Shown here: piece by piece, positions 1 through 8,272 of the stretch | Layout: every line of letters starts with the position of its first letter | How positions within the stretch are numbered: the stretch's first letter is position 1 | From: Sphingomonas bisphenolicum | Lineage (GTDB): Bacteria; Pseudomonadota; Alphaproteobacteria; Sphingomonadales; Sphingomonadaceae | Length of the DNA stretch: 64,000 nucleotides | Assembly: GCF_024349785.1 (NCBI RefSeq) | Contig: NZ_AP018817.1 | Span: 3,317,501 to 3,381,500 of the forward strand | Direction: 5' to 3' | Program-made: the position numbers and the translations under genes | The notes under the pieces: generated by a model | Told to the model about the DNA's origin: nothing | Databases searched by the model: none | What the model saw: the letters and a program-made list of their open reading frames with translations, nothing else

Positions 1-127
1 AATGGGGGCTGGCGACAAAGCCGATGGGGCAAGATGTAGCTTGGAGCAGATGGGGGCATTTCCCCGACCTACCGGCATCATGGAGGGTTCCCAAATAGGC
101 ATCCGCTGTCGATGTGAAGCCTATTAT

Positions 128-421
128 TCAAGCATCAAGCCAATAGCGAACCTGCCCGCGACCCGCGAGTTCCCGCCTCAAGCGTTCCGTCAGGTGTCTG
201 CCTTGTTCATGGAAGGCTTGCTCCTCGGCAGCCGAGTTGAACGCGGAAGCTGCCGGATCATCAACCCGCAGCGTCGCGTCATATACAGCCGCCCACTGCC
301 AGAGGTCATCATAGAGAAGATCGCTGATCCCCAAATCTTCTGGTCGGACCTCCCCGACGTGACCAGCCTCATCCCGCCAAAGCGGGGCGCACTCGTAATC
401 TGCCATTAGCTTTATTCGCAT
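128..421 (-). CDS. Small hypothetical protein (97 aa)
   Basis: Acidic 97-residue protein beginning MRIKLMADYECAPLW and rich in Asp/Glu, Trp and Leu. There is no signal peptide or membrane segment. The layout (MxIxLMADYxCxPLW, then an aspartate-rich stretch with a WQWAAVYDATL core and a basic/acidic C-terminus) recalls a widespread small family of unknown role; I recall it from memory only. The reverse reading on the plus strand is longer but looks like a shadow with arginine/proline-rich composition. It stands alone, with no obvious partner. Function unknown. Confidence 0.6.
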   Translation of the reverse strand: MRIKLMADYECAPLWRDEAGHVGEVRPEDLGISDLLYDDLWQWAAVYDATLRVDDPAASAFNSAAEEQAFHEQGRHLTERLRRELAGRGQVRYWLDA

Positions 422-626
422 GAATCGACACTATCAAATCATGCACGCTGGTCCAATCAGGCTCATCCAACCCCAGCGATCCTGAACGGCAATCGCCGCG
501 TAATGGAGCTTGATGGACTCGGTCCTCCGCTACCAAATATCATCCCAACGATAGACATCGTACTTGCCTCCTGCCGCAAAGCGCGCCAATCAGCGGCGCA
601 AACAGGGCAAAGAGGATAGTAGGCGG

Positions 627-1853
627 ATGAGCTATTATGACGTTCTGATCGTGGGCGCGGGCCATGCGGGCGCGCAGGCGGGGATCGCGCTGCGGCAGGC
701 GGGCTTCGAAGGATCGATCGCGATGATCGGCGATGAGCAATATCCGCCCTATGAACGTCCGCCGCTGTCCAAGGAATATTTTGCGGGCGACAAGAGCTTC
801 GACCGCATCCTGATCCGCCCCGCGACCTTCTGGGGCGAACGCCATATCGACATGCTGCTGGGCAAGCGCGTGAAGAATGTCGATCCGGTGGGCAAGTTCG
901 TGACCGCGGGCGACGAGGAGATCGGCTATGGCAAGCTGATCTGGTGCACCGGGGGCAGCCCCCGGATGCTGACCTGCAACGGCGCGGACGCGCGCAATGT
1001 CCATGCCGTGCGCCGCCGCGACGATGTCGATGCGATGATGGCCAAGATCGACAGCATCACCCATGTCACCATCATCGGCGGCGGCTATATCGGGCTGGAG
1101 GCCGCGGCCGTCCTGTCCAAGTTCGGCAAGACGGTCGTACTGCTCGAAGCGCTGGACCGGGTGCTGGCGCGCGTCGCGGGCGAAGAGCTGTCGCGCTTCT
1201 ACGAAGCCGAGCATCGCGCCCATGGCGTCGACCTGCGCACCGGCGCACGGATGGACTGTATCGAGGTGACGGACGGCAAGGCCACCGCCGTGCTGATGCA
1301 GGATGGCGAGCGGATCGAAACCGACATGGTGATCGTGGGCATCGGCATCATCCCCGAAACCGGCCCGCTGATCGCGGCGGGCGCGGCGGGCGGCAATGGT
1401 GTCGATGTCGATGAATTTTGTCGCACCTCGCTGCCCGACATCTATGCCGTGGGCGATTGCGCCGCCCATGCCAACCGCTTCGCCGGCGGCGCGCAGATGC
1501 GGCTGGAATCGGTGCAGAACGCCAACGACCAGGCGAAGGTCGCGGTCGCCCATATCATGGGCAAGGAAGAGGCCTATGATGCCGTGCCCTGGTTCTGGTC
1601 GAACCAATATGACCTGAAGTTGCAGACGGTGGGGCTATCGACCGGCTTCGATCAGGCGATCCTGCGCGGCGACACGGCCAATCGCAGCTTTTCCGTCGTC
1701 TATCTGAAGGGCGGCAAGGTGATCGCGCTCGATTGCGTCAACATGGTCAAGGACTATGTGCAGGGCCGCGCCCATGTGATCGGCGGCGCAGCGCTGGACC
1801 TGGCGCAACTGGCCGATGCGAGCGTGCCGTTGAAGGAAGTGGGACTGGCCTGA
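627..1853 (+). CDS. FAD-dependent NAD(P)H ferredoxin/rubredoxin reductase family protein
   Basis: About 408 residues, the usual length of putidaredoxin-reductase/BphA4-type flavoproteins that pass electrons from NADH to a [2Fe-2S] ferredoxin serving a cytochrome P450 or dioxygenase. An N-terminal FAD-binding Rossmann motif [11 protein letters not shown] (about residues 7-17), the [10 protein letters not shown] segment typical of this family, a second nucleotide-binding motif [12 protein letters not shown] near residue 150, and YAVGDCAAH near residue 275 for FAD contact are all visible. I chose the ATG at 627 because [12 protein letters not shown] is the natural start; the frame is open further upstream but without family sequence. 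No ferredoxin or oxygenase gene lies beside it, so the electron acceptor is unknown. Confidence 0.9.
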   Translation: MSYYDVLIVGAGHAGAQAGIALRQAGFEGSIAMIGDEQYPPYERPPLSKEYFAGDKSFDRILIRPATFWGERHIDMLLGKRVKNVDPVGKFVTAGDEEIGYGKLIWCTGGSPRMLTCNGADARNVHAVRRRDDVDAMMAKIDSITHVTIIGGGYIGLEAAAVLSKFGKTVVLLEALDRVLARVAGEELSRFYEAEHRAHGVDLRTGARMDCIEVTDGKATAVLMQDGERIETDMVIVGIGIIPETGPLIAAGAAGGNGVDVDEFCRTSLPDIYAVGDCAAHANRFAGGAQMRLESVQNANDQAKVAVAHIMGKEEAYDAVPWFWSNQYDLKLQTVGLSTGFDQAILRGDTANRSFSVVYLKGGKVIALDCVNMVKDYVQGRAHVIGGAALDLAQLADASVPLKEVGLA

Positions 1854-1955
1854 AGGGCGCGGATTTCGTTCGGGTCCGGGCTGGCGGCGGACGGCGTGCG
1901 GGACACGCCGAAAATGGCTGAACTGGGTGGTAAACGGACAGAGCCACTTTCATTT

Positions 1956-1983
1956 CGTCATCCCAGCGAAGGCTGGCATGACG
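1956..1983. repeat. CGTCATCCCAGC short inverted repeat
   Basis: Arms CGTCATCCCAGC (1956-1967) and GCTGGCATGACG (1972-1983) are complementary except one position, with a 4-nt loop. It lies between the stop of the flavoprotein and the end of the convergent 2'-5' RNA ligase gene. The same core recurs at 9037-9068 and 60767-60876, so it is a dispersed element; here it could also act as a hairpin between convergent genes. Confidence 0.75.
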
Positions 1984-2016
1984 GAATATGGCTGATTGCA
2001 GACCGTTGCTTCGTCC

Positions 2017-2535
2017 CTACCCCCTGAACATCGCCTTCATCGCCAGGTCCCACGGCCCGCCGCGGTAGTGCCAGGCGGCGAGGCCGGCGATCGTGAAGGC
2101 GCGCGGTCGGAAATCCGCCGCCAATTGCGCCGCCAGCGCCTTCGCCACGTCCGGCCTCACCTTGTTCTGGACCGTGACGTGGAGGCGCGGGCGGGCCTGA
2201 TCCTGCGGGGTCAGCAGGCCGGTGAAGGCATCCGCCAGATCGTCGCGCATCGTCATCAGGCCAGGACTGTCGATGCGATAGGCGACCCCCTGCCCCAGCG
2301 ACATGACCGCGGCGAGCGTCGCGGCAGGCGCCGGCCCGCGGCACAGCCTTTTCAACCGATCCGCCAGTTCCGGCAACAGCGAGGGCGGCAGATGGTGGAA
2401 CAGCGTGATATGCGCCGGCAGCATATTGCGATCGGGCGGAAAATGCGCGCGCCGCAGCCCGTCCGCCCAGGCGAAATCCGCCGCGCCCATCAGCGCCGTG
2501 ACGATGACCGGCGCGCCTCGTTCCGCTATCGTCAT
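2017..2535 (-). CDS. 2'-5' RNA ligase family (2H phosphoesterase) protein
   Basis: 172-residue protein with the two HxTx signatures of the 2H phosphoesterase superfamily: HITL near residue 42 and HVTV near residue 123. Those two histidines form the catalytic pair that handles 2',3'-cyclic or 2',5'-phosphodiester bonds in RNA or nucleotides; the true substrate of bacterial members is mostly unknown. I chose the ATG at 2535 (MTIAERGAPVIVTALMG) because the upstream part of the open frame is a shadow of the small membrane protein on the other strand. The length fits the ThpR/LigT family (about 170-190 residues). It is divergent from the membrane protein that follows. Confidence 0.85.
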   Translation of the reverse strand: MTIAERGAPVIVTALMGAADFAWADGLRRAHFPPDRNMLPAHITLFHHLPPSLLPELADRLKRLCRGPAPAATLAAVMSLGQGVAYRIDSPGLMTMRDDLADAFTGLLTPQDQARPRLHVTVQNKVRPDVAKALAAQLAADFRPRAFTIAGLAAWHYRGGPWDLAMKAMFRG

Positions 2536-2622
2536 GTCTCTTCCTGTCCGCAGCGATCGGGTGTATGATTTATCCTTGGCGTCCTGCACGGCGCAGCGGC
2601 GTGAAGCAAGGAGGGGGACATC

Positions 2623-3045
2623 ATGGCCACGTCGCGTAGCGTCACGATCATCGGCGTCATTTTGCTGCTGTGGGGGCTGATGGGCATCGCCGCCTTCACC
2701 ATGCAATATACAATGGACGTGCATGAACTGGCGCGGACCGACCCCGCCAGCGCGCGCGCCTTCGCGCTGATGCCTGCCTGGGTCTGGATCGTCTATGCCA
2801 TCGCCGTGGCGACCGGCACCCTGGGCGCCATCGCGTTGCTGCTGCGCAAGGCAATCGCGCCCTTCCTGTGCCTGATCTCGCTGGTCTGCGTGATCGCGCA
2901 GTTCGGATATACGTTCCTCGGCACGAACCTGCTGGCGGAAAAGGGCTGGGCGGTCACCGTCCCCTTCCCCGCCCTGATCTTCGCCGTCGCTTTGTTCGCA
3001 TGGCTCTATGCCCGGTCGCTGGTGGCGAAGGGGGTGTTGCGCTGA
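2623..3045 (+). CDS. Small four-helix membrane protein of unknown function
   Basis: 140 residues with four predicted hydrophobic segments at about residues 8-28, 50-72, 76-98 and 112-132, so it is an inner-membrane protein. A strong ribosome-binding site (AAGGAGGGGG) precedes the ATG. The loop between helices 1 and 2 carries a charged segment (DVHELARTDPASAR). I recall similar sphingomonad proteins labelled sugar transporter, but nothing in the sequence shows transport. Stands alone between a minus-strand RNA-ligase-like gene and a minus-strand exported protein. Confidence 0.75.
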   Translation: MATSRSVTIIGVILLLWGLMGIAAFTMQYTMDVHELARTDPASARAFALMPAWVWIVYAIAVATGTLGAIALLLRKAIAPFLCLISLVCVIAQFGYTFLGTNLLAEKGWAVTVPFPALIFAVALFAWLYARSLVAKGVLR

Positions 3046-3059
3046 GTTAAGCCGCGGGA

Positions 3060-3431
3060 TCAGCGCGCGTTGCCACTCATCGCCTTCAGGGCCTCCCCTG
3101 CCGCGCTGATCTGACCGCCGCGCCGCTGCAGTTCGCCGCCACATTGGACGAGCAGTTCCTTGGTCAGGCGTTCGTCGATATCGATCGCCTCGCGCTTCAT
3201 CAGACTTGCAAGATCGATATCCGACTCCGCGCCGAAAATCTGACCGGCGAAGAAGAGCGAACCCAGCAGGCCGGACATTTTCAGCGTCGCATCCTCGCTC
3301 GACGCCAGCGACGCCACCACAATCAGGCAGCGCGCGGAATGACGGATCGCCGGATCATGGGTTTGGGCGTCGGCGTTGAACGGCAGCAACGCCGCGGCGA
3401 GCGGCCATAAATTCCGGTAACGCGCCTTCAC
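3060..3431 (-). CDS. Exported small hypothetical protein, translationally coupled to mltG
   Basis: 123 residues with a Sec-type N-terminus (KARYRNLWPLAAALLPF then ADA-QT, a good AxA signal-peptidase site near residue 20). The mature part is helical and contains two Cys. I chose the GTG at 3431 because its GTGA overlaps the mltG stop, the classical coupling arrangement, rather than the longer in-frame start that would run into mltG. Being cotranscribed with mltG suggests an envelope role, but no domain is recognised. Confidence 0.65.
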   Translation of the reverse strand: MKARYRNLWPLAAALLPFNADAQTHDPAIRHSARCLIVVASLASSEDATLKMSGLLGSLFFAGQIFGAESDIDLASLMKREAIDIDERLTKELLVQCGGELQRRGGQISAAGEALKAMSGNAR

Positions 3432-4426
3432 AATTCGCCGCGCGCGCGGCGAATCTCGAACCATTTGCGCACATTCTCATTATGCTGCTGGTAGGTGTCG
3501 GCGAAGATGTGGCCGCCCTTGCCGTCGGCGACGAAATAGAGCGCCTTGGTCTGCGCCGGGTGCAGCACCGCCAGGATCGACAGCCGCCCCGGATTGGCGA
3601 TCGGCCCCTTGGGCAGGCCGACCATGGCATAGGTATTGTAATCATTGACCGCCGCGATCTCCGACTTGCGGATGCGGCGGCCCAGCGGCTTGCCGCGGGT
3701 GATGGGATAGATGATCGTCGGGTCGGCCTGGAGCATCATGTTGGTGCGCAGCCGGTTGCTATAGACGCCCGCGACCATCGGCCGTTCGGACGGCACGCCG
3801 GTTTCCTTTTCGACGATGCTGGCCAGGATGATCGCCTCCTTCGGCGATTTGGCGATGGTTTCGGGCGCGCGCTCGGCCCAGAGCTGGGCCAGCGCCTTGT
3901 CCATCGCCGCCTGCATCCGTTTGAGGACGGCGGCGCGCGGCTCGCCCTTGTCGAAGGCGTAGCTGTCGGGCAGCACGCTGCCCTCCTCCGGCACCGGGAT
4001 GCTGCCGGTCAACTGGTCGTTCGCCATCAGCCGTTCATGCACCAGAAGGGAAGGCATGCCTTCGGGAATGGTGATGAGCCGGGTCAGCGTCTTGCCGCCT
4101 TGCAGGATGGACAGGATGTCGCTGTTGCTGGCGCCGGCGGGGATGACGAATTCACCCGCCTTGATCGACTTGCCCGCGCCGAACACCTTCGCCCGCGTCA
4201 GGAAGGCGTCGGCGGAGCGCACCGCGCCCGCCCGCTTCAGCAGCACCGCCGCGTCGGACAGGGTCGATCCTTCCGGCACCACGATGCTGATATCCTGCGT
4301 CGCCGGCCCCTGCTCGCTCCAGCCATAGACGAAGCGGAAGGCGATGGAGGCCGCAACGGCCAGGCCGATCAGAAGGATGACGCCGGCGAGGCGGCGTGTG
4401 GGGGTGGATCTAGAACGCCGGGCCAT
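3428..4426 (-). CDS. mltG: Endolytic murein transglycosylase MltG
   Basis: 332-residue YceG/MltG-family protein: a short basic N-terminus, one membrane anchor (about residues 13-36), then a LysM-like region and the catalytic domain. The ASIVEKETGVPSERP segment holds the conserved catalytic Glu, followed by VAGVYSNRL and MMLQADPTIIY, hallmarks of the family. MltG cuts nascent glycan strands inside the chain and is thought to release them from the membrane during peptidoglycan synthesis. It follows fabF in the same direction, the usual alphaproteobacterial order acpP-fabF-mltG, separated from fabF by a repeat element. Confidence 0.95.
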   Translation of the reverse strand: MARRSRSTPTRRLAGVILLIGLAVAASIAFRFVYGWSEQGPATQDISIVVPEGSTLSDAAVLLKRAGAVRSADAFLTRAKVFGAGKSIKAGEFVIPAGASNSDILSILQGGKTLTRLITIPEGMPSLLVHERLMANDQLTGSIPVPEEGSVLPDSYAFDKGEPRAAVLKRMQAAMDKALAQLWAERAPETIAKSPKEAIILASIVEKETGVPSERPMVAGVYSNRLRTNMMLQADPTIIYPITRGKPLGRRIRKSEIAAVNDYNTYAMVGLPKGPIANPGRLSILAVLHPAQTKALYFVADGKGGHIFADTYQQHNENVRKWFEIRRARGEL

Positions 4427-4442
4427 CGCCGTCAGCCCATAT

Positions 4443-4524
4443 CGTCATTGCAAGCGGAGCGAAGCCATCCCGTGACGCGCCCGTGGATGGCTTCCCCCGG
4501 CCTTCGCCGGGGTGCGCAATGACG
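4443..4524. repeat. CGTCATTGC terminal-inverted-repeat element (MITE-like, 82 bp)
   Basis: Bounded by a perfect 9-bp terminal inverted repeat, CGTCATTGC (4443-4451) and GCAATGACG (4516-4524). It contains GGAGCGAAGCCATCC and a very stable hairpin with 7-bp arms, CCCCGGC (4495-4501) and GCCGGGG (4506-4512), around CTTC. It occupies nearly all of the fabF-mltG spacer. The same type of CATTGC...GCAATG element is widely dispersed in alphaproteobacterial genomes (from memory). Confidence 0.8.
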
Positions 4525-4532
4525 ATCCAAAG

Positions 4533-5792
4533 TCAGATCGCCTTCATGATGAGCGAGGCGTTGGTGCCGCCGAAACCAAAGGAGTTGTTCAGCACCGCGC
4601 GCACCTTGCGCTCCTTGGCGACGTGCGGGACCAGGTCCACGCCCTTGCAGCTCTCGCTCGGCTCGTCGAGGTTGAGCGTCGGCGGCACGATCCCGTCGCG
4701 CATGGCGAGGATGCAGAAGATGCTCTCCACCGCACCCGCGCCGCCCAGCAGATGGCCGATCGCCGACTTTGTGGAGGACATCGACATGCTGCCCAGATGA
4801 TCGCCGAACAGCCGCTTGACCGCGCCCAGTTCCAGCTCGTCGCCCAGCGGGGTCGAGGTGCCGTGGGCGTTCACATAGTCGATATCTTCGAGGCTGAGGC
4901 CCGACTTTTTGAGCGCCATCTGCATCGAGCGGAAGCCGCCCGAACCTTCCGGATGGGGCGCGGTGACATGATAGGCGTCGCCCGACAGGCCATAGCCGAT
5001 CACTTCGGCGTAGATTTTCGCGCCGCGCTTCCTGGCATGTTCATATTCTTCGAGCACCACCACGCCCGCGCCTTCGCCCATGACGAAGCCGTCGCGGTTG
5101 ACGTCATAGGGGCGGCTCGCCTTTTCCGGCGCGTCGTTGAAATTGGTGCTGAGCGCGCGCGCCTGGGCGAAACCGGCGATGCCGATCGGGCAGATCGCGC
5201 TTTCCGCGCCGCCCGCCAGCATCACGTCGGCATCGTCCATCGCGATCATGCGCGCGGCGTCGCCGATCGAATGGGCGCCGGTCGAACAGGCGGTGACGAC
5301 CGCATGGTTCGGCCCCATCAGGCCATATTTGATCGACACCTGGCCGGAGATCAGGTTGATGAGGCGGCCATGAACGAAGTGCGGGGAAACCCGGCTCGGC
5401 CCCTTGTTGGCCAATACCAGCGATTCGCTTTCGATGCCCGGCAGGCCGCCGATGCCCGACCCGATCGAGCAACCGGCGCGCAGCCGCTCTTCCTCGGACA
5501 TATTGTCGAGGCCCGCGTCGCGCAGCGCCTGGCTGGCGGCGGAAATGCCGAACACGATGAACAGGTCGACCTGGCGCTGGATCTTGTGATCGACGTCCAG
5601 CCCCGGATCATAGCCATATTCATGGGTTGCCGGCTTCACTTCGCAGGCGATGCGGCATTTATAGTCGGTCGGATCAAAGCGCGTGATCGTGGCTGCGCCC
5701 GATTTGGACGCGATGATGTTCTTCCAGCTGGTTTCCACATCCCCGCCGAGCGGGCTGACCATGCCAAGGCCGGTTACGACGACACGACGCAT
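4533..5792 (-). CDS. fabF: 3-oxoacyl-[acyl-carrier-protein] synthase II
   Basis: 419 residues, full length for KAS II. Catalyses condensation of malonyl-ACP with acyl-ACP in fatty-acid elongation. The Cys-His-His triad is visible: active-site Cys169 in TACSTGAHSIGDA, His in VNAHGTSTPLGD and His in KSAIGHLLGGAGA; the C-terminus has the NNSFGFGGTN loop. The start MRRVVVTGLGMVSPLGG is canonical. It lies downstream of acpP with a 179-nt spacer holding hairpins that may set its expression below that of acpP. Confidence 0.97.
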   Translation of the reverse strand: MRRVVVTGLGMVSPLGGDVETSWKNIIASKSGAATITRFDPTDYKCRIACEVKPATHEYGYDPGLDVDHKIQRQVDLFIVFGISAASQALRDAGLDNMSEEERLRAGCSIGSGIGGLPGIESESLVLANKGPSRVSPHFVHGRLINLISGQVSIKYGLMGPNHAVVTACSTGAHSIGDAARMIAMDDADVMLAGGAESAICPIGIAGFAQARALSTNFNDAPEKASRPYDVNRDGFVMGEGAGVVVLEEYEHARKRGAKIYAEVIGYGLSGDAYHVTAPHPEGSGGFRSMQMALKKSGLSLEDIDYVNAHGTSTPLGDELELGAVKRLFGDHLGSMSMSSTKSAIGHLLGGAGAVESIFCILAMRDGIVPPTLNLDEPSESCKGVDLVPHVAKERKVRAVLNNSFGFGGTNASLIMKAI

Positions 5793-5877
5793 ATGCTTGC
5801 TCCGAAATATTCCATTTGGCTCCGCGCCGTCCCGTCTAGCCCCTTGCGGCGGACTTGTGAACGGCGCGCCAGATACG

Positions 5878-5925
5878 AAAAGGCTCCCCGCATTCCGGGG
5901 TCACCGGACAGGAGGAGCCATTTCC
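5878..5925 (-). terminator. Intrinsic terminator/attenuator between acpP and fabF
   Basis: Read on the minus strand, GGCTCC (5919-5914) pairs with GGAGCC (5887-5882) with an inner CCCCG/CGGGG pair, followed by TTTTC. A second strong GC hairpin (GCGGCCCGCGC/GCGCCGGGCCGC) sits immediately after the acpP stop at about 5935-5964. Together they would allow much higher acpP than fabF transcript. Confidence 0.6.
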
Positions 5926-5971
5926 TAACGCGTAGGGCGGCCCGGCGCGTCGGCGCGGGCCGCAAAACGCC

Positions 5972-6205
5972 TTACTGCTTGCTGTCGATATAGTCGATCG
6001 CATCCTTGACGGTCGCGATCTTCTCGGCAGCGTCGTCGGGGATTTCGACGCCGAATTCTTCTTCGAACGCCATCACCAGTTCGACGATGTCCAGGCTGTC
6101 CGCGCCCAGATCGTCGATGAAGCTGGCGTCCTCGGTCACCTTTTCGGCTTCAACGCCCAGATGCTCGACGACGATTTTCTTTACGCGATCCGCGGTCTCA
6201 CTCAT
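5972..6205 (-). CDS. acpP: Acyl carrier protein
   Basis: 77-residue, strongly acidic protein with the phosphopantetheine attachment site Ser37 in [17 protein letters not shown]. It carries acyl chains as thioesters through fatty-acid synthesis. Length and sequence are those of primary ACP. A candidate SD GGACC/AAGGACCAC lies just upstream (revcomp of 6206-6218). Together with fabF and mltG downstream and fabG/fabD upstream it forms the fatty-acid block, though fabG lies beyond a two-gene opposite-strand cassette. Confidence 0.98.
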   Translation of the reverse strand: MSETADRVKKIVVEHLGVEAEKVTEDASFIDDLGADSLDIVELVMAFEEEFGVEIPDDAAEKIATVKDAIDYIDSKQ

Positions 6206-6408
6206 GAGTGGTCCTTCTTACTGGGTATCGTTGGTGGTCTGAACAACCGTTAAGGCAGCCCTAGTGCCAAGCTCCGATAGAGGCAAGAGGCTAGGTCGCC
6301 AAGCCCCCACATTGCCTGACGCGACGATCCGGCAACAAAAAATGGCCGATTGCCTCCCGATAACCGTCTGTTTACCAAAATTTCAGCCGCTTATGCGAGG
6401 GGTGCAGC

Positions 6409-7638
6409 ATGGCCATCGTCCCTTCTCCCGACCCTTTCGTCACCCGTGCGCGCGTCCGGCTGACGGCGATATTGGTGCTGGCGTCGACAGTGATCGGCCT
6501 GCTTTACCTGTTCGCGACCGCGCATGGGACGGTAGATTCGCTGGGCCGACCGCTCGGCACCGATTTCTCCAACGTCTGGACCGCCGGCTGGATGGCCGAT
6601 CACGGCCGCGCGCCACAGGCGTGGGACTGGCCGACCCATTATGAGGTCCAGAAGCAGGTCCATCATGATCCCGCCATCCCCTTTTACGGCTGGCACTATC
6701 CCCCGCCCTTCCTGATCGTCGCGACCCTGCTGGCGCAATTTCCCTATGTCGCGGCGCTGCTGATCTGGCAGGGGATGACGCTGATGCTGGCCCTCGCGCT
6801 GGTGCGGCGCATCCTGCCGGACGATCGCGATGCGATGCTGGTGGCGCTGGGCGCGCCCGTCGTGCTGGTGTGCCTGGGCCATGGCCAGAATGCCTTCCTG
6901 ACCGCCAGCCTGCTGGGCGCGGGCATGCTGCTGCTCGACAAGCGGCCATGGGTTGCGGGAATGCTGCTCGGCGCGCTGGTCTACAAGCCGCAATTCGCCG
7001 TGCTGATCCCTGTGCTGATCCTGGCGCGGGGCAATATCCGCGCTTTCGTATCGGCCGGCCTCACCGTCGCGGTGCTCTGCCTGGTGACGCTGGCCATCTG
7101 GGGATGGCCGGTGTGGCAGGCCTTCATCGAGTCCCTGCCGCTGACGCAGCATATCATCATAGAGGCCGGCGCGACGGGCTGGGAAAAGATCCAGAGCCCC
7201 TTTTCCGCGATCCGCCAATGGGGCGGATCGATCCCCTTCGCCTATGCCGTGCAGGGCGTCGTCACCGCGATCGCCATCGCCGCGGCCGCGATCGCCGCGC
7301 GACGCGGATCGATGGCGGTGCGCGGCGCGGCGGCCTTGAGCGCGGCCCTGCTCTGCACCCCCTATGTGCTGGACTATGATTTCGTGCTGCTGGGCGTCGC
7401 CATCGCCTTCATGGCGGCGGACATGCGGGCGCGCGGCGCGCTGCGCTGGGAGCCGACATGGCTCGCCTATGCCTGGATCGCGCCGCTGTTCGGCCGGTCG
7501 CTGTCGGAACTGACCCATGTGCCGGTGAACCTGATCGCGGCCATGGCGGTATTGGCGCTGGCGCTGCGGCGGGCGGCGGTGCTGGATGGCGCGCTCCCGC
7601 CCTGGCTGCGGATCATGACGCGACGGGTCGAAGCGTGA
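6409..7638 (+). CDS. GT87-type (DUF2029) membrane glycosyltransferase family protein
   Basis: 409 residues with about ten hydrophobic segments. The pattern GTDFSNVWTAGWM followed by FYGWHYPPPFL after the first helix, and LVYKPQFAVLIPV in the middle, is typical of the glycosyltransferase 87 family, which uses polyprenyl-phosphate sugar donors on the outer face of the membrane. The acidic residue in the first periplasmic loop (TDF) is the probable catalytic base (inference from GT-C enzymes). It is coupled by a GTGA overlap to an exported protein and is inserted between fabG and acpP in the opposite orientation. The acceptor is unknown. Confidence 0.8.
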   Translation: MAIVPSPDPFVTRARVRLTAILVLASTVIGLLYLFATAHGTVDSLGRPLGTDFSNVWTAGWMADHGRAPQAWDWPTHYEVQKQVHHDPAIPFYGWHYPPPFLIVATLLAQFPYVAALLIWQGMTLMLALALVRRILPDDRDAMLVALGAPVVLVCLGHGQNAFLTASLLGAGMLLLDKRPWVAGMLLGALVYKPQFAVLIPVLILARGNIRAFVSAGLTVAVLCLVTLAIWGWPVWQAFIESLPLTQHIIIEAGATGWEKIQSPFSAIRQWGGSIPFAYAVQGVVTAIAIAAAAIAARRGSMAVRGAAALSAALLCTPYVLDYDFVLLGVAIAFMAADMRARGALRWEPTWLAYAWIAPLFGRSLSELTHVPVNLIAAMAVLALALRRAAVLDGALPPWLRIMTRRVEA

Positions 7639-8216
7639 AGCGAATCGTCATAGCGTTGGCCCTCGCCTTGACGGCGGCGCCCCCCGCTGTCGCGCAGGAT
7701 AGCGCCGCCCATGCCGCCAGTACGCAGCATCGGGCGGCCCGGCGGCTGGGCTTGCCGGCAGAGGCGGTGAACGTCACCCCCGCCGCATGGAATGGCCGGG
7801 CGGTGATCTTCGCCGACTATCTGGCCGGCCCGCAGGACGAGGCAGAACGGCAGTTGGTGATGCTGCCCGAACAGGGGAACGGCGCGCCGGTCAGCGTCAC
7901 CATCGGCGAGCAGGAGGGCGGATCGCCCGATATCGCCGCGATCGGCTTCGCCAATGCGGACCGGGATGCGGCGAGGGAACTGATCGTCATCCTCGCCTGG
8001 CACATTCGCCATTATGACGTCAGCGGCACCCTTTACGACATACGCATCCTCGACGACTGGAAGCCCGGCCAGACGGCGCTGACCCCGGTCAAGGCGACCG
8101 AGCGGATGTTCGAGCATTATGCCTGCGATTGCGGCCGACGCGACGGGCCGGATCAGGTGGCGAAGGTGAAGACCATCGCGGCGGTGAAGCAGGTGCTGAA
8201 ACGCGCCGGTTATTAG
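7635..8216 (+). CDS. Exported hypothetical protein coupled to the GT87 gene
   Basis: 193 residues. GTG start at 7635, overlapping the stop of the previous gene as GTGA. A clear Sec signal peptide (VKRIVIALALALTAAPPAVA, cleavage near AVA-QD) is followed by a mature domain with beta-strand-like segments and a CDC motif (YACDCGRR) near the C-terminus. No domain is recognised. Its tight coupling to the glycosyltransferase suggests a shared envelope function. Confidence 0.75.
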   Translation: MKRIVIALALALTAAPPAVAQDSAAHAASTQHRAARRLGLPAEAVNVTPAAWNGRAVIFADYLAGPQDEAERQLVMLPEQGNGAPVSVTIGEQEGGSPDIAAIGFANADRDAARELIVILAWHIRHYDVSGTLYDIRILDDWKPGQTALTPVKATERMFEHYACDCGRRDGPDQVAKVKTIAAVKQVLKRAGY

Positions 8217-8217
8217 A

Positions 8218-8250
8218 AAGGGCCGGAACGCACAGCGCCCGGCCCCCCTT
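8218..8250. terminator. Hairpin between convergent genes (terminator of fabG and of the exported protein)
   Basis: GGGCCGG (8220-8226) pairs with CCGGCCC (8239-8245). On the minus strand it is followed by TTTCT, so it best terminates fabG; on the plus strand the T-run is poor. Confidence 0.6.
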
Positions 8251-8272
8251 GGTTTCGCGATCGACGACGCGA

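Noticed and set aside
2..409. A 135-codon plus-strand frame at the left edge
   Set aside because: Antiparallel to the small acidic protein at 128-421, with Arg/Pro-rich composition and no family features.
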